DNA of 14,450 bases from Nitrospirota bacterium (GCA_021838765.1 JAKCCY010000066.1:1-14450); one strand, 5' to 3'. Shown: positions 8,008-14,450, counted from the stretch's first letter. Notes: generated from the letters alone by a model not told the origin. Program-made: numbers and translations.

Positions 8008-8799
8008 TTAAAAACTGCCGACGCTCTCCAGTACCCGTTTCTGAGCCCAGACAAGATCCTCCGGCGTCGTGACCTTCCTGTTGTCTTCCGATCCCAGAAC
8101 AATTCTTACAGGAAATCCGGCCCAGAGCAAAAGTCCGGCTTCATCGGTAAAATCAGGATCCCCGCACTCCAGGGCTTTCCTTCTGGCCTCGAGAAAAAAG
8201 GAAAAAGGCGCTCCCTGCGGCGTCTGGGCCCGATAGAGATGATCCCTGGGAACGAGTTCTTCAATGTGCGGGGAAGTTGCCCCGGGTTCAGTCCTTCCGG
8301 CCGTTAACGGAGAATGGCTCCTCCAAAGGGTATCCGCCAAAGGTATTCCCACCGCTATCGCCGTTTTCTCCGACAGGGAATCCATGAGCCGCCCCATGAT
8401 TTCCTGCGACAGAAAGGGCCTTGCCGCATCATGCACAAGAAGATATTCGGGTTTTTCAGGCAAATCATCGAGAAGGAGCAAGCCCTTGTAAACGGTATCC
8501 TGCCTCCTTTTCCCTCCCTCAAAAAGAAGGATCCGGCCGGAGGCAATCTCCCCTGGAAAATATTCTTCAAGGTCCTTTTTGACCAGGGGGATCCGATCCG
8601 CAGAAAGACCCACAACAATGCGGTCGACAGAGGGCATCTTGAGAAACAGATTCAGGGAATACCAGTACATCGGCTTGTCCGAAAGCAGCAAAAACTGCTT
8701 CGGGACCGGAGTTCCGACTCGAAGTCCCGAGCCTCCCGCCGCCATCAGGATGGTGAGCTTTTTCAAAACAGGGCTATTCCTGACGGGATTCATTGTCAT
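8008..8799 (-). CDS. ispD: 2-C-methyl-D-erythritol 4-phosphate cytidylyltransferase
   Basis: Third enzyme of the MEP pathway; joins CTP and MEP to give CDP-ME. Signature elements are LMAAGGSGLRVG (18-29) with catalytic R27 and K34 (PKQF), the same 7-residue spacing as R20/K27 in E. coli IspD; VHDAARPF; PLADTL; AQTPQGAPF; FTDEAG; and SEDNRKVTTPEDL. The longest frame starts at ATG 8799, overlapping the YacL-like gene by 26 nt. An ATG at 8793 follows. A TTG at 8766 would remove the overlap and give an N-terminus MKKLTILMAAGG much like other IspD proteins, with AGGA about 11 nt upstream. The product call does not depend on this choice. Confidence 0.96.
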   Translation of the reverse strand: MTMNPVRNSPVLKKLTILMAAGGSGLRVGTPVPKQFLLLSDKPMYWYSLNLFLKMPSVDRIVVGLSADRIPLVKKDLEEYFPGEIASGRILLFEGGKRRQDTVYKGLLLLDDLPEKPEYLLVHDAARPFLSQEIMGRLMDSLSEKTAIAVGIPLADTLWRSHSPLTAGRTEPGATSPHIEELVPRDHLYRAQTPQGAPFSFFLEARRKALECGDPDFTDEAGLLLWAGFPVRIVLGSEDNRKVTTPEDLVWAQKRVLESVGSF

Positions 8800-9799
8800 C
8801 CCGGAGTTTGCCGAAGATCATTCTTCCGGCGGAAGTCTGAAGCACGGAGGTCACTGAAACCTCCACGTTCTTGCCGATTGATTTCCGGGCATTGTCGACG
8901 ACAATCATTGTCCCGTCATCAAGGTAAGCAATCGCCTGGCCAAACTCTTTTCCTTCCTTCACCAGGTAGATTTTCATAACCTCACCGGGAAGGACCACAG
9001 GTTTCACCGCATTGGCAAGATCGTTGATATTCAAGACCCTGACTCCCTGAAGTTCAGCCACCTTGTTAAGATTCAGGTCGTTCGTGATAATCCGCGCTTT
9101 CATCCGTCGGGCCAGTGCCACAAGTTTGGCATCGACATCCTTGATGTGGGGAAAATCTTCATCAGTAATCTGGATCTTGATCTGGCTCATGGAGCGCATC
9201 CGGTGCAGGATATCAAGACCTCTGCGGCCTCTGGCCCGTTTCAGGCCGTCGGCGGAATCGGCGATATACTGAAGCTCCTGAATGACGAACTGCGGAAGAT
9301 AGAAGATCCCTTCAAGAAAATCGGTCGCACAGATATCGGCGATGCGACCATCAATAATCACGCTGGTATCAAGGATCTTTGGAGGAATGGCCCGGTATCC
9401 CTCGAGCCAGAATGAAAGGATTGATCCGGCATGCTGAAACTCCCGGCCGGCACGGATTCCGGTGATCAGGCCGAAATAGCCCATGATCAGACCGATGAAG
9501 ACATCCATCGGAGCGGTCTGTTCAAGGGACATGTGAAAGAGTGTCCCCGTGGAATAGGTCAGGAGACCTCCGGCAATCAGCCCTCCGTAAAGTCCTACAA
9601 GACCGCCAAGAACGATCCTCAGGGGGAACTTGCCGAAAAGATACTGGACCAGGATCGCCGATCCGCCGACCGCCATCCCGATCCCAAGACCCACCGGCCA
9701 TGGATCTTCCCTGATGACCGTGAAGACATAGATTCCCGCCACCGCGGTGACAACAAGAAAAAGCATCTGGGTAATCATGGATCGCGTCAGTTTTTTCAT
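8774..9799 (-). CDS. YacL-type membrane protein with PIN and TRAM domains
   Basis: A 341-residue protein with four predicted membrane segments in the first 120 residues (about 10-28, 34-55, 60-82, 95-117). A PIN nuclease-like domain follows, starting KILDTSVIIDGR, with candidate acidic metal ligands D144, E175, D223 and D241 (ITNDLNLN). The TRAM RNA-binding domain comes last (about 270-335, ending near GRMIFG). Family members such as Bacillus YacL are membrane-anchored putative RNases of poorly known role. The position directly before ispD is the same as in Bacillus. ATG at 9799 overlaps the preceding O-antigen ligase-like stop as ATGA; GGAA lies about 12 nt upstream. All PIN acidic residues seem present, so nuclease activity is plausible (inference). 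Confidence 0.9.
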   Translation of the reverse strand: MKKLTRSMITQMLFLVVTAVAGIYVFTVIREDPWPVGLGIGMAVGGSAILVQYLFGKFPLRIVLGGLVGLYGGLIAGGLLTYSTGTLFHMSLEQTAPMDVFIGLIMGYFGLITGIRAGREFQHAGSILSFWLEGYRAIPPKILDTSVIIDGRIADICATDFLEGIFYLPQFVIQELQYIADSADGLKRARGRRGLDILHRMRSMSQIKIQITDEDFPHIKDVDAKLVALARRMKARIITNDLNLNKVAELQGVRVLNINDLANAVKPVVLPGEVMKIYLVKEGKEFGQAIAYLDDGTMIVVDNARKSIGKNVEVSVTSVLQTSAGRMIFGKLRDDNESRQE

Positions 9800-11190
9800 A
9801 TCAGAGGGTTCCGTTCCAGTTTTGAAAAAGCGATATCGGGAGTTCCCGAGTCATGTAGCCCATGGGATTTGCCAGACTCTTCCCCTCGCTCCTGCCATGA
9901 GGAAAGGGAAAGTGACATGATCAGCATCAGAAGAAGTGACCCCGACCCGCCCCAGATAGGATGGGCCATCCCCGCCATAAGGAGATTGATCAGAACGCCA
10001 ACAAACAAGACCTTTCCAAAAACAGGATCAAGATGCCTTCTCTCCTGGGAAAACGCATAAAATCCCCATAAGAAGAGCCATAGAATCATGAAAACAACAC
10101 CCAATGTTCCGTACTCTCCCAAGAGATTAAAAAAGAAATTATGGCCATGGGAAGCAAAATCAGGGAGGTGGTAAATCCGATGAATGTTTTTCATCTGGAA
10201 ATTATCCGGACCGATTCCTAAAAGGGGATGGGTCTTCCACATGAGAATCGCCCCTTTCCAAGCATCGTATCGAGAGATGAAGGAACCATCGTGGCCAGGA
10301 GCCAGAGCTGTCAGGATTTCCCCTCTCACAATCGGGATCGCCAACAGAAACATGATAACAGCAAAAACAACTCCCAACCCTTTGAAAAAGACCTTTTGAG
10401 ATCCCTGAAGATAGAAGATGGCAAAAGCCACAACGGGCAAGGATATCAAAAAGGCCCGACTATGACAGAGAAGAATAAATAGAATCAGTAGAGGAAATCC
10501 CAAGATAAAAACCGCCGGCGACAATTTCAGCCTTGCCCGTTTAAAAAAACAGATAATCAAAAGTATCATGAAAAAAGAAAGAAACTGGGCAGTTGAGTTT
10601 TTATCACCGAGATTCATGATCCCGAGAAAATCTATTTTTTTCATGGCTAGCAGCGTTACACCCACAACTCCACCGGCGATCACCCCTGAGAAAATAGCCA
10701 GAATGCTCCGACTGGCAATCTGTAAGGGATTTTTCCCAAACGAAAGGACCGACCAGAAAAGCAGAAGTCCAAAAATGGACATCAGATCCCCCCAGAATCC
10801 GCGCATCGCCTGGAACAGATTGATCGAATTCAGTGCGGACAGAAGAGAAACACTCAAAAAACACCACAAAGGCCAGGTCATCCTGAAAAAACGCCGCCAA
10901 TAGGAATGATCCGACTTCAATATCGCCCAGGGAATAACCATCAAAACCGAGATACCAAGCGAGATTTCCTTAATCGCTTCTGAAAAGCTCAGATTAAAGA
11001 TCAGAAGGTACAAAAAAAACAGAAGGACAGATTCGTATCGCGATGACAGAACCATTTGGGAAAAAGGCTGAAACATGGGATGAGGAGGACTCAGAACATC
11101 CGGCACCGATTTTGATTCACTCAAACTAATAATCCTTATCGTAAAAAGAAGAAAAAATTCCGGGAGAAAAGCCTGCCCAAAGGGTGACAC
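9796..11190 (-). CDS. O-antigen ligase / polymerase-like membrane protein (Wzy_C/WaaL family)
   Basis: A polytopic inner-membrane protein that either ligates polyprenyl-linked glycan to lipid A-core or polymerises it, at the periplasmic face. It is 464 residues in the longest reading, with about 11-12 hydrophobic segments. The Wzy_C region has HSRAFLISL (243-251), SRYDAWKGA with R307, HPLLGIGPDNFQ (321-332) and SHGHNFFFNLLGEYGTLG (347-364) containing the conserved histidines. The start is uncertain. GTG at 11190 has GGAAG 4 nt upstream but gives an odd AT-rich N-terminus. TTG at 11124 has AGGA 8 nt upstream and gives a more typical length (442). ATG at 11076 lacks a ribosome site. It is first in the leftward block, and its adenine- and thymine-rich codons differ somewhat from the following genes. 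Confidence 0.87.
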   Translation of the reverse strand: MSPFGQAFLPEFFLLFTIRIISLSESKSVPDVLSPPHPMFQPFSQMVLSSRYESVLLFFLYLLIFNLSFSEAIKEISLGISVLMVIPWAILKSDHSYWRRFFRMTWPLWCFLSVSLLSALNSINLFQAMRGFWGDLMSIFGLLLFWSVLSFGKNPLQIASRSILAIFSGVIAGGVVGVTLLAMKKIDFLGIMNLGDKNSTAQFLSFFMILLIICFFKRARLKLSPAVFILGFPLLILFILLCHSRAFLISLPVVAFAIFYLQGSQKVFFKGLGVVFAVIMFLLAIPIVRGEILTALAPGHDGSFISRYDAWKGAILMWKTHPLLGIGPDNFQMKNIHRIYHLPDFASHGHNFFFNLLGEYGTLGVVFMILWLFLWGFYAFSQERRHLDPVFGKVLFVGVLINLLMAGMAHPIWGGSGSLLLMLIMSLSLSSWQERGEESGKSHGLHDSGTPDIAFSKLERNPLI

Positions 11191-11437
11191 AGGACTTCCG
11201 ACCAGAAAGGCTGGTCAGAACTGAAATCACTCGTGGAGATCTCCCGGGACCAGAGTCATCACCAGAGACCTCAAAGGTCTGGCCATGCCCTTCGAAAACC
11301 GGATCTCTCCGTGCAGATCCCGAACATGCTGACGCGACAAACGACCCAGGAGCACTTCCTCGCTCTATTGAAGAACAATCGCCTGGGTCCCGGACCGCAA
11401 ATCGTCAACTTTTAAGGGTGAATCCCTCGCAATCCAA
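11191..11437 (-). promoter_or_regulatory. Long structured 5' leader of the leftward operon
   Basis: This gene-free stretch lies between the predicted leftward transcription start and the first gene. It holds several inverted repeats: GGTCCCGG (11386-11393) with CCGGGACC (11244-11251), which could close a domain of about 150 nt; GACCCAGG (11343-11350) with CCTGGGTC (11382-11389); GGATCT (11301-11306) with AGATCC (11315-11320); and AGACCT (11265-11270) with AGGTCT (11275-11280). The first two pairings share bases 11386-11389 and exclude each other, as in switches. An 88-codon plus-strand frame exists here but has no family-like features. No known riboswitch core was recognised. A standalone small RNA, in either direction, is an alternative. 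Confidence 0.4.
11200..11216 (-). promoter_or_regulatory. Stem-loop next to the O-antigen ligase-like ribosome site
   Basis: GACCAG and CTGGTC form a perfect 6-bp stem with a 5-nt loop. On the transcript it ends exactly where GGAAG (complement of 11195-11199) begins, 4 nt before GTG 11190. No U-run follows directly, so it is not an intrinsic terminator. It may influence ribosome access if GTG 11190 is the true start. Confidence 0.45.
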
Positions 11438-11443
11438 TGAGGG

Positions 11444-11472
11444 AGTATAGCAAAAGAGAAGAAAGGACCCAA
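11444..11472 (-). promoter_or_regulatory. Sigma70-type promoter of the leftward operon
   Basis: The complement reads TTGGGT (11467-11472), a 17-nt pyrimidine-rich spacer, then TATACT (11444-11449). Hexamers are close to consensus and spacing is optimal. Transcription would start near 11437, leaving a leader of about 250 nt to GTG 11190. Confidence 0.55.
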
Positions 11473-11534
11473 CCTTGATGCCGGACGGAGAAACAGATTC
11501 ACCTGCATCAAGAAGAATTCATTTTCCCAAAATC

Positions 11535-11543
11535 TGCTATGAT
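11535..11543 (+). promoter_or_regulatory. Extended -10 promoter for bioA
   Basis: TGCTATGAT fits the extended -10 form TGnTATGAT, with the hexamer at 11538-11543. No clear -35 is seen 16-18 nt upstream, which is usual for this class. Transcription would start near 11550, giving an untranslated leader of about 84 nt before bioA. Confidence 0.5.
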
Positions 11544-11544
11544 G

Positions 11545-11558
11545 AAATCATATGATTT
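11545..11558. promoter_or_regulatory. Perfect 14-bp palindrome over the predicted bioA start site (operator candidate)
   Basis: AAATCATATGATTT is a perfect dyad lying directly downstream of the -10 box and covering the expected transcription start. A bound dimer would block initiation. It does not resemble the BirA operator (two TTGTAAACC-type arms about 15 nt apart). A second shorter palindrome, TTAACGTTAA, lies at 11584-11593 in the leader. Confidence 0.4.
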
Positions 11559-11633
11559 TGAGACAACCATCCCCCATATTCCCTTAACGTTAAAGATAAA
11601 GTCTGTTTTTCATCAAAAAGGACTCCCATACCG

Positions 11634-13043
11634 ATGTCAGAAAGAGAAAAGCTTCAAGAAACCTCTTCGGCAACAGGTGACTTAAAAACAACGCCACTGC
11701 CGGACGAAAAACTGATCCAATCGCTCCGAAATATGGATCGGCAAACGATCATGCACCCTTTCACTCCCCTGTCCCGATGGGAACAGGATTCATTTCCCAT
11801 CATCACCGGAGCATCGGGAAGCTATCTCATCGATGAAAAAGGCAACCGCTTTCTTGACGGGACAGCATCCCTCTGGGTCAACCTCCTTGGCCACAAAAAT
11901 CCGGCGATTGATCAGGCCATCAGAAACCAGCTCGAACAATGGGCCCACTCTACATTTCTGGGACTTTCCCATGAACCCGGCATCCGCCTGGCAAAAGAAC
12001 TGCTCGACATCGCTCCCAACGGTCTGACAAAGGTCTTTTTCTCCGACAATGGCTCCACGGCGGTGGAGGCCGCACTGAAACTTGCCTATCTCTCGACACC
12101 AAGAGGAGAAGAAAGCAGACGTCCATCCCGCTTCCTGTCCTTCTCTCAAGCCTACCATGGAGATACACTCGGAGCCGTCGGTGTGGGAGGAATCGACCGA
12201 TTCCACCAGGAATTCGGACCGATTCTCGTCCCCTCCATCAAAGTTCCCGCCCCGGACTGTTTCCATTGCCCATCAGGTCTTAAAAAAGAGTCCTGCCATA
12301 TGGAATGTTTCGATCTTTTCAAAACCATACTGACAGCTCATCGTGACGAAACCTGCGCCGTGATCTGCGAGCCCCTGCTTCAGGCTGCAGGCGGCATGAT
12401 CGTCTGGCCGCCGGGATATCTCAAAAAGATTCGAGAATTGACCCTTGAACTCGACATTCCCCTGATTGCCGATGAAGTTGCAACCGGGTTCGGAAGAGCA
12501 GGAGCCATGTTTGCATGCGACCTCGAAGAGGTCTCCCCCGACTTTCTCTGCCTGGGGAAAGGCTTGACCGGAGGCTACCTCCCGCTGGCAGCAACCCTCA
12601 TGACAGATCGGGTTTATGAATCCGTCAAACAATCTCCCGGAGCCTTTTTTCATGGTCACAGCTTTACGGCCAACCCGCTCGGAGCCGCTGCCGCAAGAGC
12701 AACGCTCTCCCAACTGAAAGACTTGCAGGCAGTCAGGGACGTTCGGGAAAAAAATGCTGTTGCGACAAAGGTTTTCACCGAACTGGCAACCCGATATCCC
12801 GGGGTCAGAAATTTTCGGTCGCTCGGCCTCATCGTTGCCATGGACCTTTATGCTGGGGAGACACCCTTCTCATCTGATAAGATGGAGGCGCTCAGACAGC
12901 ATTGCCATGAACGAGGGCTGATCATCCGTCCATTGGGGCATATTGCCTACCTGTTCCCCCCACTGTCCGTATCCATGGCAGAATGGACCGGGATGTGCCG
13001 GATCCTTGGGGAATCCATCATGGCCTGTTACACCAAACAATAG
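11634..13043 (+). CDS. bioA: 7,8-diaminopelargonate synthase (adenosylmethionine-8-amino-7-oxononanoate aminotransferase)
   Basis: PLP-dependent class III aminotransferase of biotin synthesis, converting KAPA to DAPA. The 469-residue protein shows the BioA N-terminal MHPFTPLSRW (40-49), GTASLWVNLLGH, FFSDNGSTAVEAALKLA (135-151), YHGDT (174-178), the PLP-pyridine aspartate D280 in LIADEVATGFGR, the Schiff-base lysine K309 in LGKGLTGG, and FHGHSFTANPLG (339-350). A four-cysteine stretch (C209, C212, C221, C225) falls in a loop before the large-domain core. Usual BioA length is about 430-450. The extra length is a polar N-terminus of about 25 residues. ATG at 11634 has AAAAGGA about 11 nt upstream. 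The nitrogen donor is SAM in most members and lysine in Bacillus BioK; sequence alone does not decide it. No other bio gene lies in the window. Confidence 0.93.
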   Translation: MSEREKLQETSSATGDLKTTPLPDEKLIQSLRNMDRQTIMHPFTPLSRWEQDSFPIITGASGSYLIDEKGNRFLDGTASLWVNLLGHKNPAIDQAIRNQLEQWAHSTFLGLSHEPGIRLAKELLDIAPNGLTKVFFSDNGSTAVEAALKLAYLSTPRGEESRRPSRFLSFSQAYHGDTLGAVGVGGIDRFHQEFGPILVPSIKVPAPDCFHCPSGLKKESCHMECFDLFKTILTAHRDETCAVICEPLLQAAGGMIVWPPGYLKKIRELTLELDIPLIADEVATGFGRAGAMFACDLEEVSPDFLCLGKGLTGGYLPLAATLMTDRVYESVKQSPGAFFHGHSFTANPLGAAAARATLSQLKDLQAVRDVREKNAVATKVFTELATRYPGVRNFRSLGLIVAMDLYAGETPFSSDKMEALRQHCHERGLIIRPLGHIAYLFPPLSVSMAEWTGMCRILGESIMACYTKQ

Positions 13044-13049
13044 AATCGG

Positions 13050-13055
13050 AAAGGA
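13050..13055 (+). promoter_or_regulatory. Ribosome binding site fixing a TTG start
   Basis: AAAGGA lies 7 nt before TTG at 13063, in the 19-nt gap after the bioA stop. The next ATG (13093) has no such site, so this decides the start of the following gene. Confidence 0.6.
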
Positions 13056-13062
13056 TTTTTCC

Positions 13063-13941
13063 TTGAAATCAATCTTCCAGAACGCCCCTTCAATGCCGCA
13101 TGGACTGTCCAGACTGATATCCGGCCATACCAGAGCCTTCGCTGTCGGAACAGTCGTCTCGCTGGCAATGTTCACGCCCTTCAAGGTAGCGATGGCCTCA
13201 CCCGATACCCAAACCCTTTCCTGGACCCTTGCCATATCCGACCAGAAGGGAAAAGACAAGCCCGTCACACAAACCATCACCTACCATATTACCCCAAACA
13301 TGATGCGCATCGACCAGACGACCGCTTCCGGATCCCAGATCTTTATCTGGAGAACCGATGCAGGTCTGGTTTATGCCATTGATCCGGAAAAGAAGACCTA
13401 TCACCAGGATACTCTCGACCATGTCCTGTCCTATCAGTCGATGTCGGACCTTCTCGGGAAACACTCGGGAAAGAATCCCGGAGACAAGATCCTGGAAAAA
13501 CCACACACGGAAATGGTCTCGGGAATTGCCTGCACCGATGAAAAGCTCCTTCACAAATTCAGGGGCGTCGTCGTTGGCATGATCAATGGTGACCAGACCA
13601 TTGAAATCTGCCGAACCCAAACCATTCCAGGAATCGAGATCCTGAAATCCTTTCAGAAAAACCTCGTATTGCTCGATCGGAAAATCGATAAAAAAGAGAT
13701 CCGTCAAGACGAGTCGACAACCATCTCTCTCCTTGTCCACAAGGAAACGGCCTACAAAGCCGGCTTCATTTCCCGAATGCTAAACGCCATCGGACTTTAT
13801 GACCTCTCAAAGGTTCCTGCCACAGAAGTCGAGGATTCAAGGATCTCAAATGTCAAGGTTGAGCCGGAAAGCACCAGCCAGTTCAACCTCCCCGATGGAC
13901 TCAAAAGAGTCTTCCTTCCCGCAGGACCTGGTCCTCATTGA
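13063..13941 (+). CDS. Secreted DUF4412-like protein of unknown function
   Basis: Function not recognised. With the TTG start at 13063 (AAAGGA 7 nt upstream) the protein has 292 residues. Residues 1-45 look like a signal peptide: basic and polar start, hydrophobic FAVGTVVSLAMF (26-37), and a likely cut after AMA (43-45). The mature part alternates polar and hydrophobic residues, suggesting beta sheet. It includes MMRIDQ (80-85), IFIWRTDAGLVYAIDPEKKTY (93-113) and a later MVSGIACTDEK (151-161), a pattern similar to DUF4412 proteins. Only C157 and C183 remain after cleavage and could form a disulfide. It begins 19 nt after bioA and ends in a TTGA overlap with the lipid kinase gene, implying coupled expression. 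A longer reading from 12943 would overlap bioA by 101 nt and has no signal peptide at its start. Confidence 0.8.
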   Translation: MKSIFQNAPSMPHGLSRLISGHTRAFAVGTVVSLAMFTPFKVAMASPDTQTLSWTLAISDQKGKDKPVTQTITYHITPNMMRIDQTTASGSQIFIWRTDAGLVYAIDPEKKTYHQDTLDHVLSYQSMSDLLGKHSGKNPGDKILEKPHTEMVSGIACTDEKLLHKFRGVVVGMINGDQTIEICRTQTIPGIEILKSFQKNLVLLDRKIDKKEIRQDESTTISLLVHKETAYKAGFISRMLNAIGLYDLSKVPATEVEDSRISNVKVEPESTSQFNLPDGLKRVFLPAGPGPH

Positions 13942-14450
13942 CCAAGGAAGAATCTGGGCGGAGACCAACCCGCCCGATTTTTCTTCACAATCAGGGATCA
14001 GGACCAGCTTTCCTCAAATGGCGACACCTGAAAATGGCCAATCTCTTTCGGGCTCTCTACCCTGAAGGGTTTTATGTATCAATCGATCCAACGAACGCCG
14101 ACCAATGCCAACATCAATTTCAGAAAGCAATCTTATCGGGCGGTGACTATATTTATGTGGGCGGAGGGGACGGTACGCTCAACCGGCTCTTGCCGGATCT
14201 GTTAGATGCAAAACTCCCCGTTGGCGTCTTGCCCATCGGTACAGGAAATCTTTTCGCAAGGTATGTACTTGGAATACAAAGCTCTTCCGACCTCTTGAAA
14301 ACCCCGGAACACTATACAACCAAAGCCTTCTATCCCGGACTTTCCGACAATCGTCCTTTTGTTTTAATGGTCGGAACAGGACTTGATGGAGAGGCCATCC
14401 ATCATCAATCGAACCGGGGAAAATATTGGCTGGGGAAATTTTCATACCCG
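13938..14450 (+). CDS. Diacylglycerol kinase-family lipid kinase (partial, 3' end outside window)
   Basis: The frame stays open for 171 codons to the right edge. It holds the DAGK catalytic core: an N-terminal strand PIFLHNQGSG (13-22), the nucleotide-binding VGGGDGTLN (74-82), and GVLPIGTGNLFAR (96-108), followed by LMVGTGLDGEA (143-153) at the start of the second domain. Bacterial relatives (DgkB, YegS, BmrU) phosphorylate diacylglycerol or related lipids at the inner membrane and are about 290-320 residues, so a little over half is present. TTG at 13938 is chosen because it keeps the first beta strand, overlaps the upstream stop as TTGA, and has AGGA about 11 nt upstream. ATG at 14034 would delete that strand. 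Substrate is not deducible. Confidence 0.88.
   Translation, partial: MTKEESGRRPTRPIFLHNQGSGPAFLKWRHLKMANLFRALYPEGFYVSIDPTNADQCQHQFQKAILSGGDYIYVGGGDGTLNRLLPDLLDAKLPVGVLPIGTGNLFARYVLGIQSSSDLLKTPEHYTTKAFYPGLSDNRPFVLMVGTGLDGEAIHHQSNRGKYWLGKFSYP

Noticed and set aside
11191..11437. 6S RNA, RNase P RNA or a known riboswitch in the divergent region
   Set aside because: Some features are suggestive (closing stem, internal hairpins, a GAGGAA stretch), but no conserved core of these RNAs could be matched by eye. A covariance search would decide.
11184..11450. An 88-codon plus-strand open frame in the divergent region
   Set aside because: No recognisable domain or clear ribosome site, rich in short inverted repeats, and it opposes the predicted leftward promoter and leader.
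11545..11593. BirA-type biotin operator upstream of bioA
   Set aside because: The expected TTGTAAACC-type arms about 15 nt apart are absent; the dyads seen are continuous and of different sequence.
12943..13941. Longest start of the secreted protein at 12943
   Set aside because: It lies 101 nt inside bioA; TTG 13063 has a ribosome site and begins a proper signal peptide.
1..14450. Mobile elements, CRISPR arrays, tRNA or rRNA genes
   Set aside because: No transposase or integrase motifs, no regularly spaced direct repeats, no long terminal inverted repeats and no tRNA or rRNA signatures were seen.

Overview
The window comes from a Gram-negative bacterium. The evidence is a heptosyltransferase-type GT9 protein, an O-antigen ligase-like protein, polyprenyl-phosphate-sugar enzymes, the MEP isoprenoid pathway (IspD, IspF) and biotin synthesis (BioA). 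Base composition looks moderate, roughly 50-55% GC by eye. TTG and GTG starts are common, and genes often overlap by four bases. The gene style would fit a Nitrospirota-like lineage such as Leptospirillum, but that is a low-confidence guess, since no rRNA or marker phylogeny is available here.

Layout. Positions 1-11190 are one dense block on the minus strand. In transcription order it holds an O-antigen ligase-like protein, a YacL-type PIN/TRAM membrane protein, ispD, ispF, cysE, a PAP2 phosphatase, an ArnT-like GT39 transferase, a GT9 heptosyltransferase, a DPM1-like GT2, a second GT39, and the 5' half of purH, which runs off the left edge. Most junctions are 4-nt stop/start overlaps or gaps under 80 nt, so this is very probably one operon or a few nested ones. 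Positions 11191-11633 are a divergent intergenic region. It has a good sigma70-like promoter facing left, a long structured leader, and an extended -10 promoter facing right that is overlapped by a perfect 14-bp palindrome. Positions 11634-14450 on the plus strand carry bioA, a secreted DUF4412-like protein, and the start of a diacylglycerol-kinase-family lipid kinase cut by the right edge.

How the genes fit together. IspD and IspF make isoprenoid precursors, which ultimately feed undecaprenyl phosphate. The GT2 can charge a polyprenyl phosphate with a sugar, and the two GT39 enzymes can use such donors on the outer face of the inner membrane. The PAP2 protein can recycle lipid (pyro)phosphates, the GT9 enzyme builds core oligosaccharide, and the WaaL-like protein joins or polymerises glycan. 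The left-facing block can therefore be read as an envelope glycolipid cassette merged with a yacL-ispD-ispF-cysE core whose order resembles that of Bacillus (where gltX lies between ispF and cysE). No mobile element, CRISPR array, tRNA or rRNA was seen. The least explained parts are the structured leader, the palindrome over the bioA start site, the C-terminal tail of CysE, and the secreted protein coupled to the lipid kinase.
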